64,000 nt of DNA from Bacteroidales bacterium (GCA_017429475.1 JAFROX010000002.1:62001-126000), one strand, 5' to 3'. Positions 53,123-61,998 are shown, counted from the stretch's first letter. A program made the numbers and translations. The notes: generated by a model not told the origin, from the letters alone.

Positions 53123-54843
53123 AATCTCTTCTCTATATCTTCGTCAGTAATGATGGTGTAGGTCCTGCCACCCGAAGGGGCCGTCTCGGGCTGATTGCAG
53201 TCCAGCAGCTGTCTTACCAACAATTGTGCCCCGGCCTGGCCGACGCTGCTGTGGTCGGCAAAAGCCACGGAATGTGCCAAAGTGGCAGCGTCACGGGCCG
53301 CATCATCGCCCAGCTTACCCTGTCTTATGTCATCTATGATCATCTCAATCGCATCTTCGATGCCTCCGCCATCGGCGTTCATACCTGCAGGAAGTCCGTA
53401 GAGCACTATCGAGTTCTGCCCTAGATCGCGCAGGTCGAAACCCAGCTTTGCGAACAGGTCGGAGTTATCCAGGGCAAGGTCGTGGTCTTCGGGCGAGAGG
53501 TCCAGGCTAAGAGGATACAGCGACTGCTCCGTCACGGGATGTCTTTCCGCCAGCAGGGGGAAATATTCTTCGTAGAGGATCCTCTCCCTCGCCCTTTGTA
53601 TGTCAACCACCATCAGGCCTTCATCCACCGGCACTGCCACAAAACGGGAACCGAATGTCACAACCGGCCTTTCAGATGCAGCAGGGCCGGCCTGGGGAAC
53701 GTGCACCGGAATGTCTGCGGGCATGCGGCGCTCCTGCTCGAAAGGATCGAAAAGCGGATTGTAGTCGATTTTAGGGGGAGCGGTATATCTCGGAGCGTCC
53801 TTCGACATCGAAGGAAACTCTATGGAAGGCACCTGGTCGAAATCAAGGCTGGGCGTGAAGGCATTCTGGCCGAGGGCCTTGCGGACGGTGACACTCAATA
53901 TTTCGAAAATCATCGGTTCGTCCTCGAACTTCACTTCCGTCTTGGCGGGGTGGATATTCACGTCGATGGCCGACGGATCTACTTCGAAGAATATGAAATA
54001 GGACGGCGAGCTGCCCTCCTTAAGCAGATTCTCGTAGGGTTTGCATACTGCCTTGTGCAGATAGGGACTGCGGAAATAACGGCCGTTCACGAAGAAATAC
54101 TGGTTACCCTGCACCTTGCGTGCCTCGGCAGGTGCTCCGACGAAGCCTTTGATCTTCACCATTGACGTCTCAACCTCGATGTCCACCAGTTCCTTTGTGA
54201 GACCGACACCTCCGAAATCCACTATACGCTGCTTCTCGTTGCCTGCCGGACGCAGATTGTAGAGAGTCTTGCCGTTGTGTATGAAAGTGAAGGCGATGGA
54301 AGGATTGACTATGACCACCCTGGAGAACTCCTGCACAAGATGTCTGAGTTCAGCGGCGTCGGATTTGAGGAACTTGCGGCGGGCAGGCGTGTTGTAGAAC
54401 AGGTCCCTTATCTCGATGCTGCAGCCCTTGGGCGTCGATGCCGGCTCGGCCGACGTAATCTTCGATTCGGAGCAATGCACTTCGATGCCGACTTCATCTT
54501 CCTCCCTGCGGGTTCGCAAAGTAACCCTCGACACTGCGGCTATGGAGGCGAGAGCCTCGCCCCTGAAACCGTATGTCACGATGCTCTCCAGATCTTCAGC
54601 CGTGGAAATCTTGGAAGTGGCGTGGCGCTCGAAGCAAAGACGCGCATCTTCAGGACTCATTCCGCTGCCGTTGTCAATCACTCGGATGCAGGTGCGGCCC
54701 GCATCCTCAACCACCACGGAAATGTCGTCGGCACCTGCGTCGATGCTGTTTTCCAACAATTCCTTGAGAGCTGATGCCGGACGGTTGACTACCTCTCCCG
54801 CTGCTATCAAATTGGCTATGTTGCCCGGCAGTACGTTGATCAT
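53119..54843 (-). CDS. mutL: DNA mismatch repair protein MutL
   Basis: The coordinating ATPase of mismatch repair. The 574-residue protein has a normal GHL ATPase: LLENSIDAG (Glu31), DNGSGM and GFRGEAL (92-98), then NIHPAKTEVKF. The C-terminal dimerisation domain is present, but the endonuclease motif DQHAxxExxxxE reads D414-IQRAR-E420-RILY-E425. The CPHGRP-type motif is replaced by APSGGRT (555-561). It therefore probably lacks the intrinsic nicking activity of the common bacterial MutL. It overlaps the rhomboid gene and lies 3 bp after a small hypothetical gene. Confidence 0.95.
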   Translation of the reverse strand: MINVLPGNIANLIAAGEVVNRPASALKELLENSIDAGADDISVVVEDAGRTCIRVIDNGSGMSPEDARLCFERHATSKISTAEDLESIVTYGFRGEALASIAAVSRVTLRTRREEDEVGIEVHCSESKITSAEPASTPKGCSIEIRDLFYNTPARRKFLKSDAAELRHLVQEFSRVVIVNPSIAFTFIHNGKTLYNLRPAGNEKQRIVDFGGVGLTKELVDIEVETSMVKIKGFVGAPAEARKVQGNQYFFVNGRYFRSPYLHKAVCKPYENLLKEGSSPSYFIFFEVDPSAIDVNIHPAKTEVKFEDEPMIFEILSVTVRKALGQNAFTPSLDFDQVPSIEFPSMSKDAPRYTAPPKIDYNPLFDPFEQERRMPADIPVHVPQAGPAASERPVVTFGSRFVAVPVDEGLMVVDIQRARERILYEEYFPLLAERHPVTEQSLYPLSLDLSPEDHDLALDNSDLFAKLGFDLRDLGQNSIVLYGLPAGMNADGGGIEDAIEMIIDDIRQGKLGDDAARDAATLAHSVAFADHSSVGQAGAQLLVRQLLDCNQPETAPSGGRTYTIITDEDIEKRL

Positions 54844-54846
54844 TTC

Positions 54847-55215
54847 CTACTGCAGAAGAAGGTTGACTCCGATGGTGAAGTAATATACGGCCACAACGGC
54901 CAGCAGAAGCGACACGATGATGATGATCGTCCTCAGCTTGGTATTGGTGGTCTTGCGGCGGTTGCTGTCGATGCCGTTGCGGTATGCGTCACGGATAAGG
55001 ATGCCCGGAACATATCCGTCCCTGAGATGGTTCTTCGGTTCATCGTCCTTGGCCTGGGCATCATCTGAGCCCTTACCCTCCCACGGTGTGTTGGGATTGT
55101 ATTCCTTGCCGTATTTGGCATAGCGTTCTTTCATCTTCTCTTCCTTCTCGTTCCAGTAGCGGGGTTCGTAGTGGAAGACTCTGTGCTTGGGTGTAGGTAA
55201 AAAACTGATGCCCAT
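54847..55215 (-). CDS. Conserved Bacteroidota hypothetical with C-terminal membrane anchor
   Basis: A 122-residue protein. The N-terminus MGISFLPTPKHRVFHYEPRYWNEKEEKMKER is the conserved part of a small Bacteroidota family. A charged, low-complexity middle follows and one helix (about 95-115) near the C-terminus, so it is probably a tail-anchored or single-span inner-membrane protein facing the cytoplasm. Some database entries of this family carry a mistaken riboflavin synthase name. The function is not known. It lies between tsaE and mutL. Confidence 0.75.
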   Translation of the reverse strand: MGISFLPTPKHRVFHYEPRYWNEKEEKMKERYAKYGKEYNPNTPWEGKGSDDAQAKDDEPKNHLRDGYVPGILIRDAYRNGIDSNRRKTTNTKLRTIIIIVSLLLAVVAVYYFTIGVNLLLQ

Positions 55216-55227
55216 AATGTCTTGTTT

Positions 55228-55650
55228 TTATTCGTTGTCTATCTCTATTGTCCTGCTGTCGTCAGCGGCGACGGTTATGCGCACGTTCAGCGTCTGTTCG
55301 GGCAGCAGCGGCTCAACCTTTTCAGGCCACTCTATCAGGCAGAGACTGCCGGAATAGAGGTATTCCTCGAATCCGATGTCCACCGCCTCCCTGAGGGAGT
55401 CGATGCGGTAGAAATCGAAATGGAAGATGCTCTCGCCGTCGGCTGCGCGATATTCGTTGACTATGGTAAAAGTCGGGCTGCAGACATCGTCTGCAACCCC
55501 GTAATACCTGCACAGTGCGCTGATGAAGGTGGTTTTTCCAGCCCCCATGCTGCCATAGAAAGCCACGATCCGGTTCTCCCCAAGCACCGCGGCAAATTCC
55601 CTGGCCGCAGCATCAATGCTTTCGAGGCTGTCTATGACTATCGTTTTCAT
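55228..55650 (-). CDS. tsaE: tRNA threonylcarbamoyladenosine biosynthesis protein TsaE
   Basis: The ATPase of the t6A synthesis complex with TsaB and TsaD. The 140-residue product has the Walker A loop GSMGAGKTT (about residue 34-42), the HFDFYRI motif and LIEWPEKVEPLLP. The start overlaps the upstream methyltransferase gene by 4 bp. Together with tsaC in the same run, two of the t6A genes are clustered here. Confidence 0.95.
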   Translation of the reverse strand: MKTIVIDSLESIDAAAREFAAVLGENRIVAFYGSMGAGKTTFISALCRYYGVADDVCSPTFTIVNEYRAADGESIFHFDFYRIDSLREAVDIGFEEYLYSGSLCLIEWPEKVEPLLPEQTLNVRITVAADDSRTIEIDNE

Positions 55651-56648
55651 TTCCCTTTGTTAAAATCATCCAGAGCCTTGTAGAAGGCATCGATGTTGGC
55701 TGGCGCAACGCCGGGAGGCGTATCGCAGCCGGATGACAGTACAAAGTTAGGATATTTTGCCGTTGCCTGAAGAAGTTCGCTGGTGACTTTGTACATTTCT
55801 TCGGGACTAGCCTGCTTGAAGACAGAAACAGGGTCCACATTGCCGAATGCAAGTGCATCGGCAGGACAGCCCTCAAGTGCCTCGACCATCTTGATCTTGT
55901 TGCCGAAATGGAATCCCCAGGCACCTGTGGCAACCATAGCCTCGGTGCAGTGGCCGGTGTTTCCGCAGTTGTGGAGAACCACGGCGAAATTCTCATCCTG
56001 CACTGCATCGATGATCTTCTTCACATACGGAGTGCACCACATCAGGTTATCTTCGTTCGAGAGCAGGCCGGAGGCGGGTTCGGCCATAAGCACGGCGGGA
56101 CAGCCCGTCTCCTTGATGGCCTTCACATATTTGAGAAGGAATTCGGTGCATTTTTCAAGCAGCATCTGCATGGCATCCGGCTCGATGTAGATTCCCATCA
56201 TTATCTCTGTCATGCCATAGAGACGGCCTGCCAGAGAGAACGGTCCGATGCAGCCTGCCAGAACAGGTTTTGGCAATGTTGCCGCCAGTTTGTCGGCTTT
56301 GAGATATTCAGGAATCCTGCCGGCATCCAGAGACGGTACCTGCAGGGCTTCAATCGCGGCTGCATCTTCCACCAGGCGGCCTTCTATCGAAGGTATTGCT
56401 TCATAACTGAACGATACGTTGGCGCCGAAAGCCTGGGCCTCGACACTGAGGTCCATAATGGTGGTGAGGGCCGCTGACTGAGAATACTTTTCGCACAAAG
56501 CCTTGACGGCTTCATAATGTACCTGGCCGGAACTTACGGCCTCTTTCACATTGTAGCCGAGCATTTCAATACCCGGGTGGGTCATTACGGGAACGGCCGC
56601 CCTCCTGGTGGACGACAGTATCTCTTTCTTCCAGTCGTTGACGTTCAT
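55647..56648 (-). CDS. Uroporphyrinogen-decarboxylase-fold methyltransferase, MtaA/CmuA type with zinc motif
   Basis: The 333-residue protein has the UroD-like TIM barrel but no decarboxylase active-site signature. Instead it keeps the HxCxnC zinc-thiolate motif of methylcobamide:thiol methyltransferases: His226-Asn-Cys228 (VLHNCGNTGHC) and Cys308 (SSGCDTPPG). It should therefore move a methyl group from a corrinoid protein to a thiol, such as homocysteine or an unidentified carrier. It lies in a tight unit (corrinoid protein, activation-domain protein, this gene), overlapping the preceding gene and tsaE by 4 bp each. Confidence 0.85.
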   Translation of the reverse strand: MNVNDWKKEILSSTRRAAVPVMTHPGIEMLGYNVKEAVSSGQVHYEAVKALCEKYSQSAALTTIMDLSVEAQAFGANVSFSYEAIPSIEGRLVEDAAAIEALQVPSLDAGRIPEYLKADKLAATLPKPVLAGCIGPFSLAGRLYGMTEIMMGIYIEPDAMQMLLEKCTEFLLKYVKAIKETGCPAVLMAEPASGLLSNEDNLMWCTPYVKKIIDAVQDENFAVVLHNCGNTGHCTEAMVATGAWGFHFGNKIKMVEALEGCPADALAFGNVDPVSVFKQASPEEMYKVTSELLQATAKYPNFVLSSGCDTPPGVAPANIDAFYKALDDFNKGK

Positions 56649-57295
56649 TTCTTTATGTTTTTTAAACGGTTCTTATAACAATCCTTGCGGCCGCAGATGG
56701 CGCAGCCGTATTCTCTTTTCTCGACTTTCGCTCCCACCGAAACGATGCCGCTGACCGATTTGATAGGATACATCAGGCAGGAGTCGTTCAGGCTCACTCC
56801 GCAGGTGTCGCCGCCGAAGCGTGAGAAAATCTCCCGCTGGTCGGAAAGCACCCAGCCGCAGTAGCCCGGGCTGTAGGAATTGCTGACCCCGACTCCCGGA
56901 TAGTCAGCCTCCATTTCTTTCACGCACTCCCTGACGGTTGCCTCTGCTATTTCGCTCCCGATCAGATCGGCAGCATAGACCTTCACTATGTCGCCTTCTT
57001 CGGAGATCCTGTTAATCTCCTCCTGGAATTCCATTCCGGCCGTAGCGACGAACAGCAGATACTTCTCGGCCCCCGAAAGGCCTTTCATTATGATGCCTTT
57101 CGGAGAAAGGCCTTCGACGGTAGACTCAATGTAGTGGAACCTGGGATGACAAACCTGGCTGAACCGTTCCAGCAACCCGTCCACAATGGCTTTCATATCC
57201 TCGGGAGGGGCTTCCGGGTCCGGATAACCCATCGAACGGTAAATTTCGCTGATGTCAAGCGAAATATCCGCCATTGTCATCCTGCGGGAATCCAT
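56645..57295 (-). CDS. Methionine synthase activation-domain-like protein with C-terminal Cys cluster
   Basis: The 216-residue protein corresponds to the AdoMet-binding reactivation domain of MetH. The hallmark is SYSPGYCGWVLSDQ (140-153) followed by CGVSLNDSCLMYPIKSVSGIVSVG (165-188), which aligns with the MetH GVSLTES-MxPxxSVSG region. A C-terminal C198-x2-C201-x4-C206 cluster (CAICGRKDC) is added. As a separate protein it probably reduces and remethylates inactive cob(II)alamin on the partner corrinoid protein. It starts 3 bp after the corrinoid gene and overlaps the zinc methyltransferase gene by 4 bp. Confidence 0.8.
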   Translation of the reverse strand: MDSRRMTMADISLDISEIYRSMGYPDPEAPPEDMKAIVDGLLERFSQVCHPRFHYIESTVEGLSPKGIIMKGLSGAEKYLLFVATAGMEFQEEINRISEEGDIVKVYAADLIGSEIAEATVRECVKEMEADYPGVGVSNSYSPGYCGWVLSDQREIFSRFGGDTCGVSLNDSCLMYPIKSVSGIVSVGAKVEKREYGCAICGRKDCYKNRLKNIKK

Positions 57296-57298
57296 AAC

Positions 57299-57928
57299 TT
57301 AGATAAGTGACTTCGCAAGCGCTACCGCTTCGTTGGCATTGGCACTGTAACCGTCTGCTCCTATTTCCTTGGCAAAAGCCTCGCTGATGGGTGCACCACC
57401 GACCATAATCTTCACGCTGTCGCGAAGACCGGCTGACGTAAGGGCGTCTATGACCACTTTCATATTGCCCATCGTCGTGGTAAGGAGAGCGGATAGCGCC
57501 AGGATATCGGGATGATGCTGGTTGACTGCGTCGACGATCTTCTGGTCGGACTGGTCCACGCCAAGGTTGATGACTTCGAAGCCACAACCTTCGAGCATTG
57601 AGGCGACCAGGTTCTTGCCGATATCGTGAAGGTCACCTTTGACGGTAGCTATCACTATCTTGCCCATAGAGGTCACTCCGGAGCCCTGCATCATAGGTTT
57701 GAGTATTTCAAGGGAGCCCTTCATGGCTCGGGCGGCCATAAGAAGGTTGGGAACATAGGCCTGGCCGGCTTCGAATTTGGCTCCGATGTCTTCCATCGCC
57801 TTGATCATATAGTTGTTGACCAGGTCGCCCGGCTCGGCGCCTGCCTCTACGGCCTCCTTGGTGACGGCAACAGCTGCATTCAAATTGCCGGCAAGGATCG
57901 CATCGTGTAATTGGGGAAATTCTGCCAT
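57299..57928 (-). CDS. Corrinoid (cobalamin-binding) methyl-carrier protein
   Basis: The 209-residue protein has an N-terminal four-helix cap (about 1-85) and a B12-binding Rossmann domain (about 88-209). The Dx-H-xxG signature is Asp99-Leu-His101-Asp-Ile-Gly104 (GDLHDIGKN). The SxL stretch is at about 146-148 and the GG at 177-178. It carries the methyl group between the two UroD-type methyltransferases. It is the first gene of the minus-strand run and diverges from the second methyltransferase gene, with a 114-bp gap. Confidence 0.93.
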   Translation of the reverse strand: MAEFPQLHDAILAGNLNAAVAVTKEAVEAGAEPGDLVNNYMIKAMEDIGAKFEAGQAYVPNLLMAARAMKGSLEILKPMMQGSGVTSMGKIVIATVKGDLHDIGKNLVASMLEGCGFEVINLGVDQSDQKIVDAVNQHHPDILALSALLTTTMGNMKVVIDALTSAGLRDSVKIMVGGAPISEAFAKEIGADGYSANANEAVALAKSLI

Positions 57929-57985
57929 TGTATAGATATTATTGTTGTTGGACCTCTAAATTACAAAAATTATCAAGAAAAAGAG

Positions 57986-57993
57986 TACCTTTG
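57986..57993 (+). promoter_or_regulatory. -7 box of the zinc-less methyltransferase gene
   Basis: TACCTTTG, 49 bp before the ATG at 58043. A good -33 box is not seen. The minus-strand promoter of the corrinoid gene is less clear. Confidence 0.45.
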
Positions 57994-58042
57994 GAGAGAA
58001 TGCACCATTCCAAAACGTCTAACCTTAACATTATCCACAATA

Positions 58043-59104
58043 ATGAATGCCGATCAAATAAAGCTGATTGAAGAGACACTGGACCACAAGAACTCCAAGA
58101 TTCCCGTAGCCCTCATCGCCGACAGTCCCTGGATTCCGGGCTATTGCGGCCATACCTTCATCGATTATTATGCAAATACAAAGTTGTTCATAGAAGACAA
58201 CCAGAAGATTATCAGGGACTTTCCCGAGGCAATCTTCATCCCCGGATGGTGGGTTGAATACGGTATGACAGCCGAGCCGTCCGGATTCGGATGCTCGTTG
58301 TGCTTTTATGACGACAACCTGCCCCACCTGCGTCCTTTGACAGAAGATCTCGACAAGGCCCGTGAAGTGTTCGGCAACATCCATACACCTGACCCCCGTG
58401 TCGACGGCGTGATGCCTCTGTTGCTCAACCAGCAGAGAATATACCAGCCGATAATGGAGGCCCAGGGCGAAGAAGTGTATATGGTATGCGCCCGCGGTCC
58501 TTTCACCGTGGCGTCCCATATGTTCACCGTCACCCAGCTCCTGATGCTTATGATGATGGATCCCGATACCGCAGCAGTACTTCTCGAGAAGAGCACTCAG
58601 ATGGTGATCGACTGGCTGAACGCCCAGCTGGAGAACGTCAAGACCGCAAAGGCGATAATGGTTCTCGACGACGTGTGCGGCTACTTCAGCCCCGAAGACT
58701 TCCAGACTCTCTGCCAGCCCTATATGCAGAGGGTGTTCGACGCCTTCCCCGGCTACCGTCACTTCTTCCACAATGACTTCACTTCGAACTCTTGCTATTC
58801 TCACCTTGAGGAGATGGGAGTTCACGCCTTCAACTTCACCCATATGGAGGATATCGTCGCCAGCCGCAAACTTGCAGGAGACAAGGTTGTCCTGATGGGT
58901 AACGTTCCGCCGATGCTGCTCGTAAACGACACTCCCGAGAACGTTTACAAGGCAACCAAAGAAATAGTAGAGAAATACATCGCCGGCAACGGAAGCCATC
59001 ACGGACTGCTCCTCAGCACCGGAGGCGGACTGCCCATGGGTGCCAAGAAGGAAAACATCGACGCCCTGATCGCTGCCGTAGCTGACATCAATAAAACTCT
59101 GTAA
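58043..59104 (+). CDS. Uroporphyrinogen-decarboxylase-fold protein without zinc motif, probable substrate methyltransferase
   Basis: The 353-residue protein starts MNADQIKLIEETLD; a longer in-frame extension back to 57911 overlaps the corrinoid gene and is rejected. It shares the UroD barrel with the zinc methyltransferase across the divergent gap. However, the zinc motif has become His243-Asn-Asp245 (FFHNDFTSNSC), and the distal Cys is replaced in STGGGLPMG (326-334). Methyltransferase I enzymes, which take a methyl from an O- or N-methylated substrate, do not need the thiol-activating zinc. So this is the likely substrate-side enzyme. The substrate is unknown. Confidence 0.8.
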   Translation: MNADQIKLIEETLDHKNSKIPVALIADSPWIPGYCGHTFIDYYANTKLFIEDNQKIIRDFPEAIFIPGWWVEYGMTAEPSGFGCSLCFYDDNLPHLRPLTEDLDKAREVFGNIHTPDPRVDGVMPLLLNQQRIYQPIMEAQGEEVYMVCARGPFTVASHMFTVTQLLMLMMMDPDTAAVLLEKSTQMVIDWLNAQLENVKTAKAIMVLDDVCGYFSPEDFQTLCQPYMQRVFDAFPGYRHFFHNDFTSNSCYSHLEEMGVHAFNFTHMEDIVASRKLAGDKVVLMGNVPPMLLVNDTPENVYKATKEIVEKYIAGNGSHHGLLLSTGGGLPMGAKKENIDALIAAVADINKTL

Positions 59105-59106
59105 AG

Positions 59107-59610
59107 ATGAAAAGACTTCTCACATTGCTCGTTGCCGCTGTTTTTTGCAGTAGCATTGTAGCCACAGCCCAGGATATGAGCGACGTGATCAAGGCCGGGA
59201 AGAAAGCCCCTGCCTTCAAGCTCCCCACTCCCGAAGGGAAGATGGTTTCACTATCCGATTTCAAAGGGAAATTCGTTGTAATAGATTTCTGGGCTTCCTG
59301 GTGCCCGGACTGCCGCAAAGAAAATCCCGGTCTGGTGAAAATCCACAGCAAATATGCCCCCAAAGGCGTCGCCTTCATCGGAGTGTCGTTCGACACCGAA
59401 CGCGAAGCCTGGCTCAAGGGTATCGAGAGTGACAACCTCAAATGGACCCAGGTCAGCTCTCTCGTCAAATGGAAGGAAACTCAGATTTCCAAGGATTACG
59501 GCATCAACTGGATTCCCACGTTCTACCTCATCAACAAGCAAGGACGTGTGATAGGTGCATACATCACCGCCGAATCACTGGCCGCAGCCCTCGAGAAACT
59601 GGCTTTATAG
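59107..59610 (+). CDS. TlpA-like exported thioredoxin-fold protein
   Basis: A 167-residue protein with a signal peptide (about 1-21, ending ATAQ). A thioredoxin/AhpC-TSA fold follows with active site Cys66-Pro-Asp-Cys69 in FWASWCPDCRKENP, then the cis-Pro in WIPTFYLINKQG. It probably reduces or isomerises disulfides in the envelope. It starts 2 bp after the methyltransferase gene and could be co-transcribed, though no obvious functional link is visible. It ends at a shared terminator. Confidence 0.9.
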   Translation: MKRLLTLLVAAVFCSSIVATAQDMSDVIKAGKKAPAFKLPTPEGKMVSLSDFKGKFVVIDFWASWCPDCRKENPGLVKIHSKYAPKGVAFIGVSFDTEREAWLKGIESDNLKWTQVSSLVKWKETQISKDYGINWIPTFYLINKQGRVIGAYITAESLAAALEKLAL

Positions 59611-59634
59611 ACAAGACTCACATACTGCACAAAT

Positions 59635-59672
59635 AAAAAGACCGCAAACCCCGGGGTTTGCGGTCTTCCTTT
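59635..59672. terminator. Bidirectional terminator between the TlpA-like and hppA genes
   Basis: AAGACCGCAAACCCC pairs with GGGGTTTGCGGTCTT, flanked by an A-run on the left and a T-rich run on the right. Confidence 0.85.
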
Positions 59673-59686
59673 TTATGGAACATCGA

Positions 59687-61906
59687 TCAGAAGATGCTGA
59701 AGGCAACAACCAAGCCTGCAACTACGATCGAAACCATGGACATCAATTTAATGAGGATATCAAGAGAGGGGCCGGTTGTATCCTTGAACGGATCGCCTAC
59801 CGTATCTCCTACTACGGAAGCTTTATGGGCGTCAGAGCCCTTGCCGCCGTGATTTCCTTCCTCGATATATTTCTTGGCGTTGTCCCAGGCGCCTCCGGCA
59901 TTAGCCATAAACACTGCAAGGACGATTGCCGTGCTCAGACCTCCGACAAGAAGACCGACGACTCCGGCCACGCCGAAGATGATGCCAATTACGATAGGGA
60001 TGATGATGGCCAGCAATGCGGGCATCGTCATTTCCTTCTGCGCGCCTTTGGTAGAAATCTGGACGCAGCGCTGATAATCCGGAACCGCCTCTCCTGTGAG
60101 GATGCCTTTGATCTCACGGAACTGACGGCGGACCTCAGTCACCATATTCTCGGCTGCACGGCCCACTGCGTTGATGGTCATTCCACTGAAGAAGAATGCA
60201 ACCATAGCACCGAGGAAGATACATACGAGGACGATGGGATTCATCAGGCTTATATCGTAATATTTGACTATATCCATTATGGATGCGTCGCTCACTGCCA
60301 CTGAAGAGCCATCAGCGAACTGAAGCACATTCTGCCCGATGTGGCTGAAAGCAATCTTGATTTCCTCAAGGTATGAAGCGACCAGCGCAAGAGCAGTCAT
60401 AGATGCGGAACCGATTGCGAAGCCCTTTCCGGTAGCGGCAGTGGTGTTGCCCAGAGCGTCGAGGCTGTCTGTGCGGTGGCGTACTTCCTCAGGAAGGCCG
60501 GCCATCTCGGCAATACCTCCGGCATTGTCGGCAACAGGGCCGTAAGCGTCGGTTGCGAGGGTTATGCCAAGGGTAGAGAGCATACCTACGGATGCGATTG
60601 CGATTCCATAGAGACCGTGCTGCACATTGGTTGCAGTAAGCAGGTTATGGATATCGAAGTTGATGGCGCAGAGGTATGACATTATGATTGAGATACCGAT
60701 GACGGTGACAGGAATGGCAGTAGAAATCATGCCGGTTCCGATACCGTTGATGATGACAGTTGCCGAACCGCCGGTGTCGGCACTCTTGGCGATAGCCCTG
60801 GTAGGCTTATATGAGTGGGATGTAAAGTACTCAGTGACTTTTCCAATAATCACACCTGCCAGAAGACCGATGATGACGGCAGTTGCAAGCAAGTACCAGT
60901 TGGGAATACCGAGCAGATAGAGGATTGCGAAAGAGCAGATGGCGATCAGGACTGCACTGAAGTTCACGCCGCGGCTGATAGAGCCGAGCAGATCCTTCAT
61001 AGTAGCATCCTCTTTGGTCTTTACCATAAAGATTCCGATGATTGAGAGGAATACTCCAATCGCGGCGATGAGCATAGGCGCCATCACGGCCTTGACCTGC
61101 ATTGCCTCGCCTTGAGGTGCAAACGCTGCGGCGCCGAGAGATACGGCGGCAAGGACGGAACCGACATAGCTTTCATAGAGGTCCGCTCCCAGTCCGGCGA
61201 CGTCACCTACGTTGTCACCGACATTGTCGGCAATGGTTGCGGGGTTGCGGGGGTCGTCTTCCGGGATTCCAGCCTCGACTTTTCCTACGAGGTCGGCTCC
61301 CACGTCAGCGGCTTTAGTGTAGATACCTCCGCCGACACGTGCGAACAACGCCTGGGTAGAAGCACCCATACCGAACGTCAGCATCGTAGTGGTGATGACG
61401 ATCAGTTTCTGGGTTCCGTCGATATCGACGAAACGGTTGAGGATCAGATACCACAAAGCGATATCCAGCATACCGAGGCCTACAACTGTGAGACCCATCA
61501 CGGCGCCGCTTCTGAATGCGACTGTCAGGGCCTTGTTAAGCGACTTGGTTGCAGCGTGCGCGGTACGTGACGACGCATAGGTTGCAGATTTCATTCCGAA
61601 GAAACCGGCAAGACCGGAGAATATACCTCCGGTGAGGAAAGCGAAAGGAACCCAGTTGTTCTGAACGTGGAGTCCATAAGCCAGGAAGGCAAAGAATACG
61701 GCAAGACATATGAACACGATGATAACGACTTTATACTGCTGGCGCAGGTAAGCCATCGCACCTTGTCTTATGTACATTGCAACTTGTTTGATGCGGTCAG
61801 TACCTTCATCTTCACGCTTCATCGTCTTGTAGAAGAAGAAAGCAAAACAAAGAGCTATGATAGATGCTGCGGGCACAAACCAGAAAATGGCTGGTACGTG
61901 TTGCAT
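59687..61906 (-). CDS. hppA: Membrane-bound ion-pumping pyrophosphatase
   Basis: A 739-residue protein with about sixteen helices that couples pyrophosphate hydrolysis to Na+ and/or H+ export. The substrate-binding loop KVEAGIPEDDPRNPATIADNVGDNVGD (in two parts) is complete. The GNTTAATGKGFAIGSA segment has Ala at the position that marks the K+-dependent subfamily, whose Bacteroides members are known as Na+ or Na+/H+ pumps. It is a single gene facing the GH10 gene's terminator. No clear TAnnTTTG box was found upstream. Confidence 0.96.
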   Translation of the reverse strand: MQHVPAIFWFVPAASIIALCFAFFFYKTMKREDEGTDRIKQVAMYIRQGAMAYLRQQYKVVIIVFICLAVFFAFLAYGLHVQNNWVPFAFLTGGIFSGLAGFFGMKSATYASSRTAHAATKSLNKALTVAFRSGAVMGLTVVGLGMLDIALWYLILNRFVDIDGTQKLIVITTTMLTFGMGASTQALFARVGGGIYTKAADVGADLVGKVEAGIPEDDPRNPATIADNVGDNVGDVAGLGADLYESYVGSVLAAVSLGAAAFAPQGEAMQVKAVMAPMLIAAIGVFLSIIGIFMVKTKEDATMKDLLGSISRGVNFSAVLIAICSFAILYLLGIPNWYLLATAVIIGLLAGVIIGKVTEYFTSHSYKPTRAIAKSADTGGSATVIINGIGTGMISTAIPVTVIGISIIMSYLCAINFDIHNLLTATNVQHGLYGIAIASVGMLSTLGITLATDAYGPVADNAGGIAEMAGLPEEVRHRTDSLDALGNTTAATGKGFAIGSASMTALALVASYLEEIKIAFSHIGQNVLQFADGSSVAVSDASIMDIVKYYDISLMNPIVLVCIFLGAMVAFFFSGMTINAVGRAAENMVTEVRRQFREIKGILTGEAVPDYQRCVQISTKGAQKEMTMPALLAIIIPIVIGIIFGVAGVVGLLVGGLSTAIVLAVFMANAGGAWDNAKKYIEEGNHGGKGSDAHKASVVGDTVGDPFKDTTGPSLDILIKLMSMVSIVVAGLVVAFSIF

Positions 61907-61998
61907 ATAAATATTGGTTGATAAAGGGTTTTAAAAAAACAAAAAATTCACATTGCAATTTAACCAAAAAAATCGGGATTTCCTATAGTTCGGGGCAT

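Noticed and set aside
57929-58042. Cobalamin riboswitch before the corrinoid genes
   Set aside because: The gap is only 114 bp, shared by two divergent promoters, with no B12-box-like sequence or multi-stem structure.
58031-59002. 323-codon minus-strand frame opposite the zinc-less methyltransferase gene
   Set aside because: Shadow of a clear UroD-family gene; no motif.
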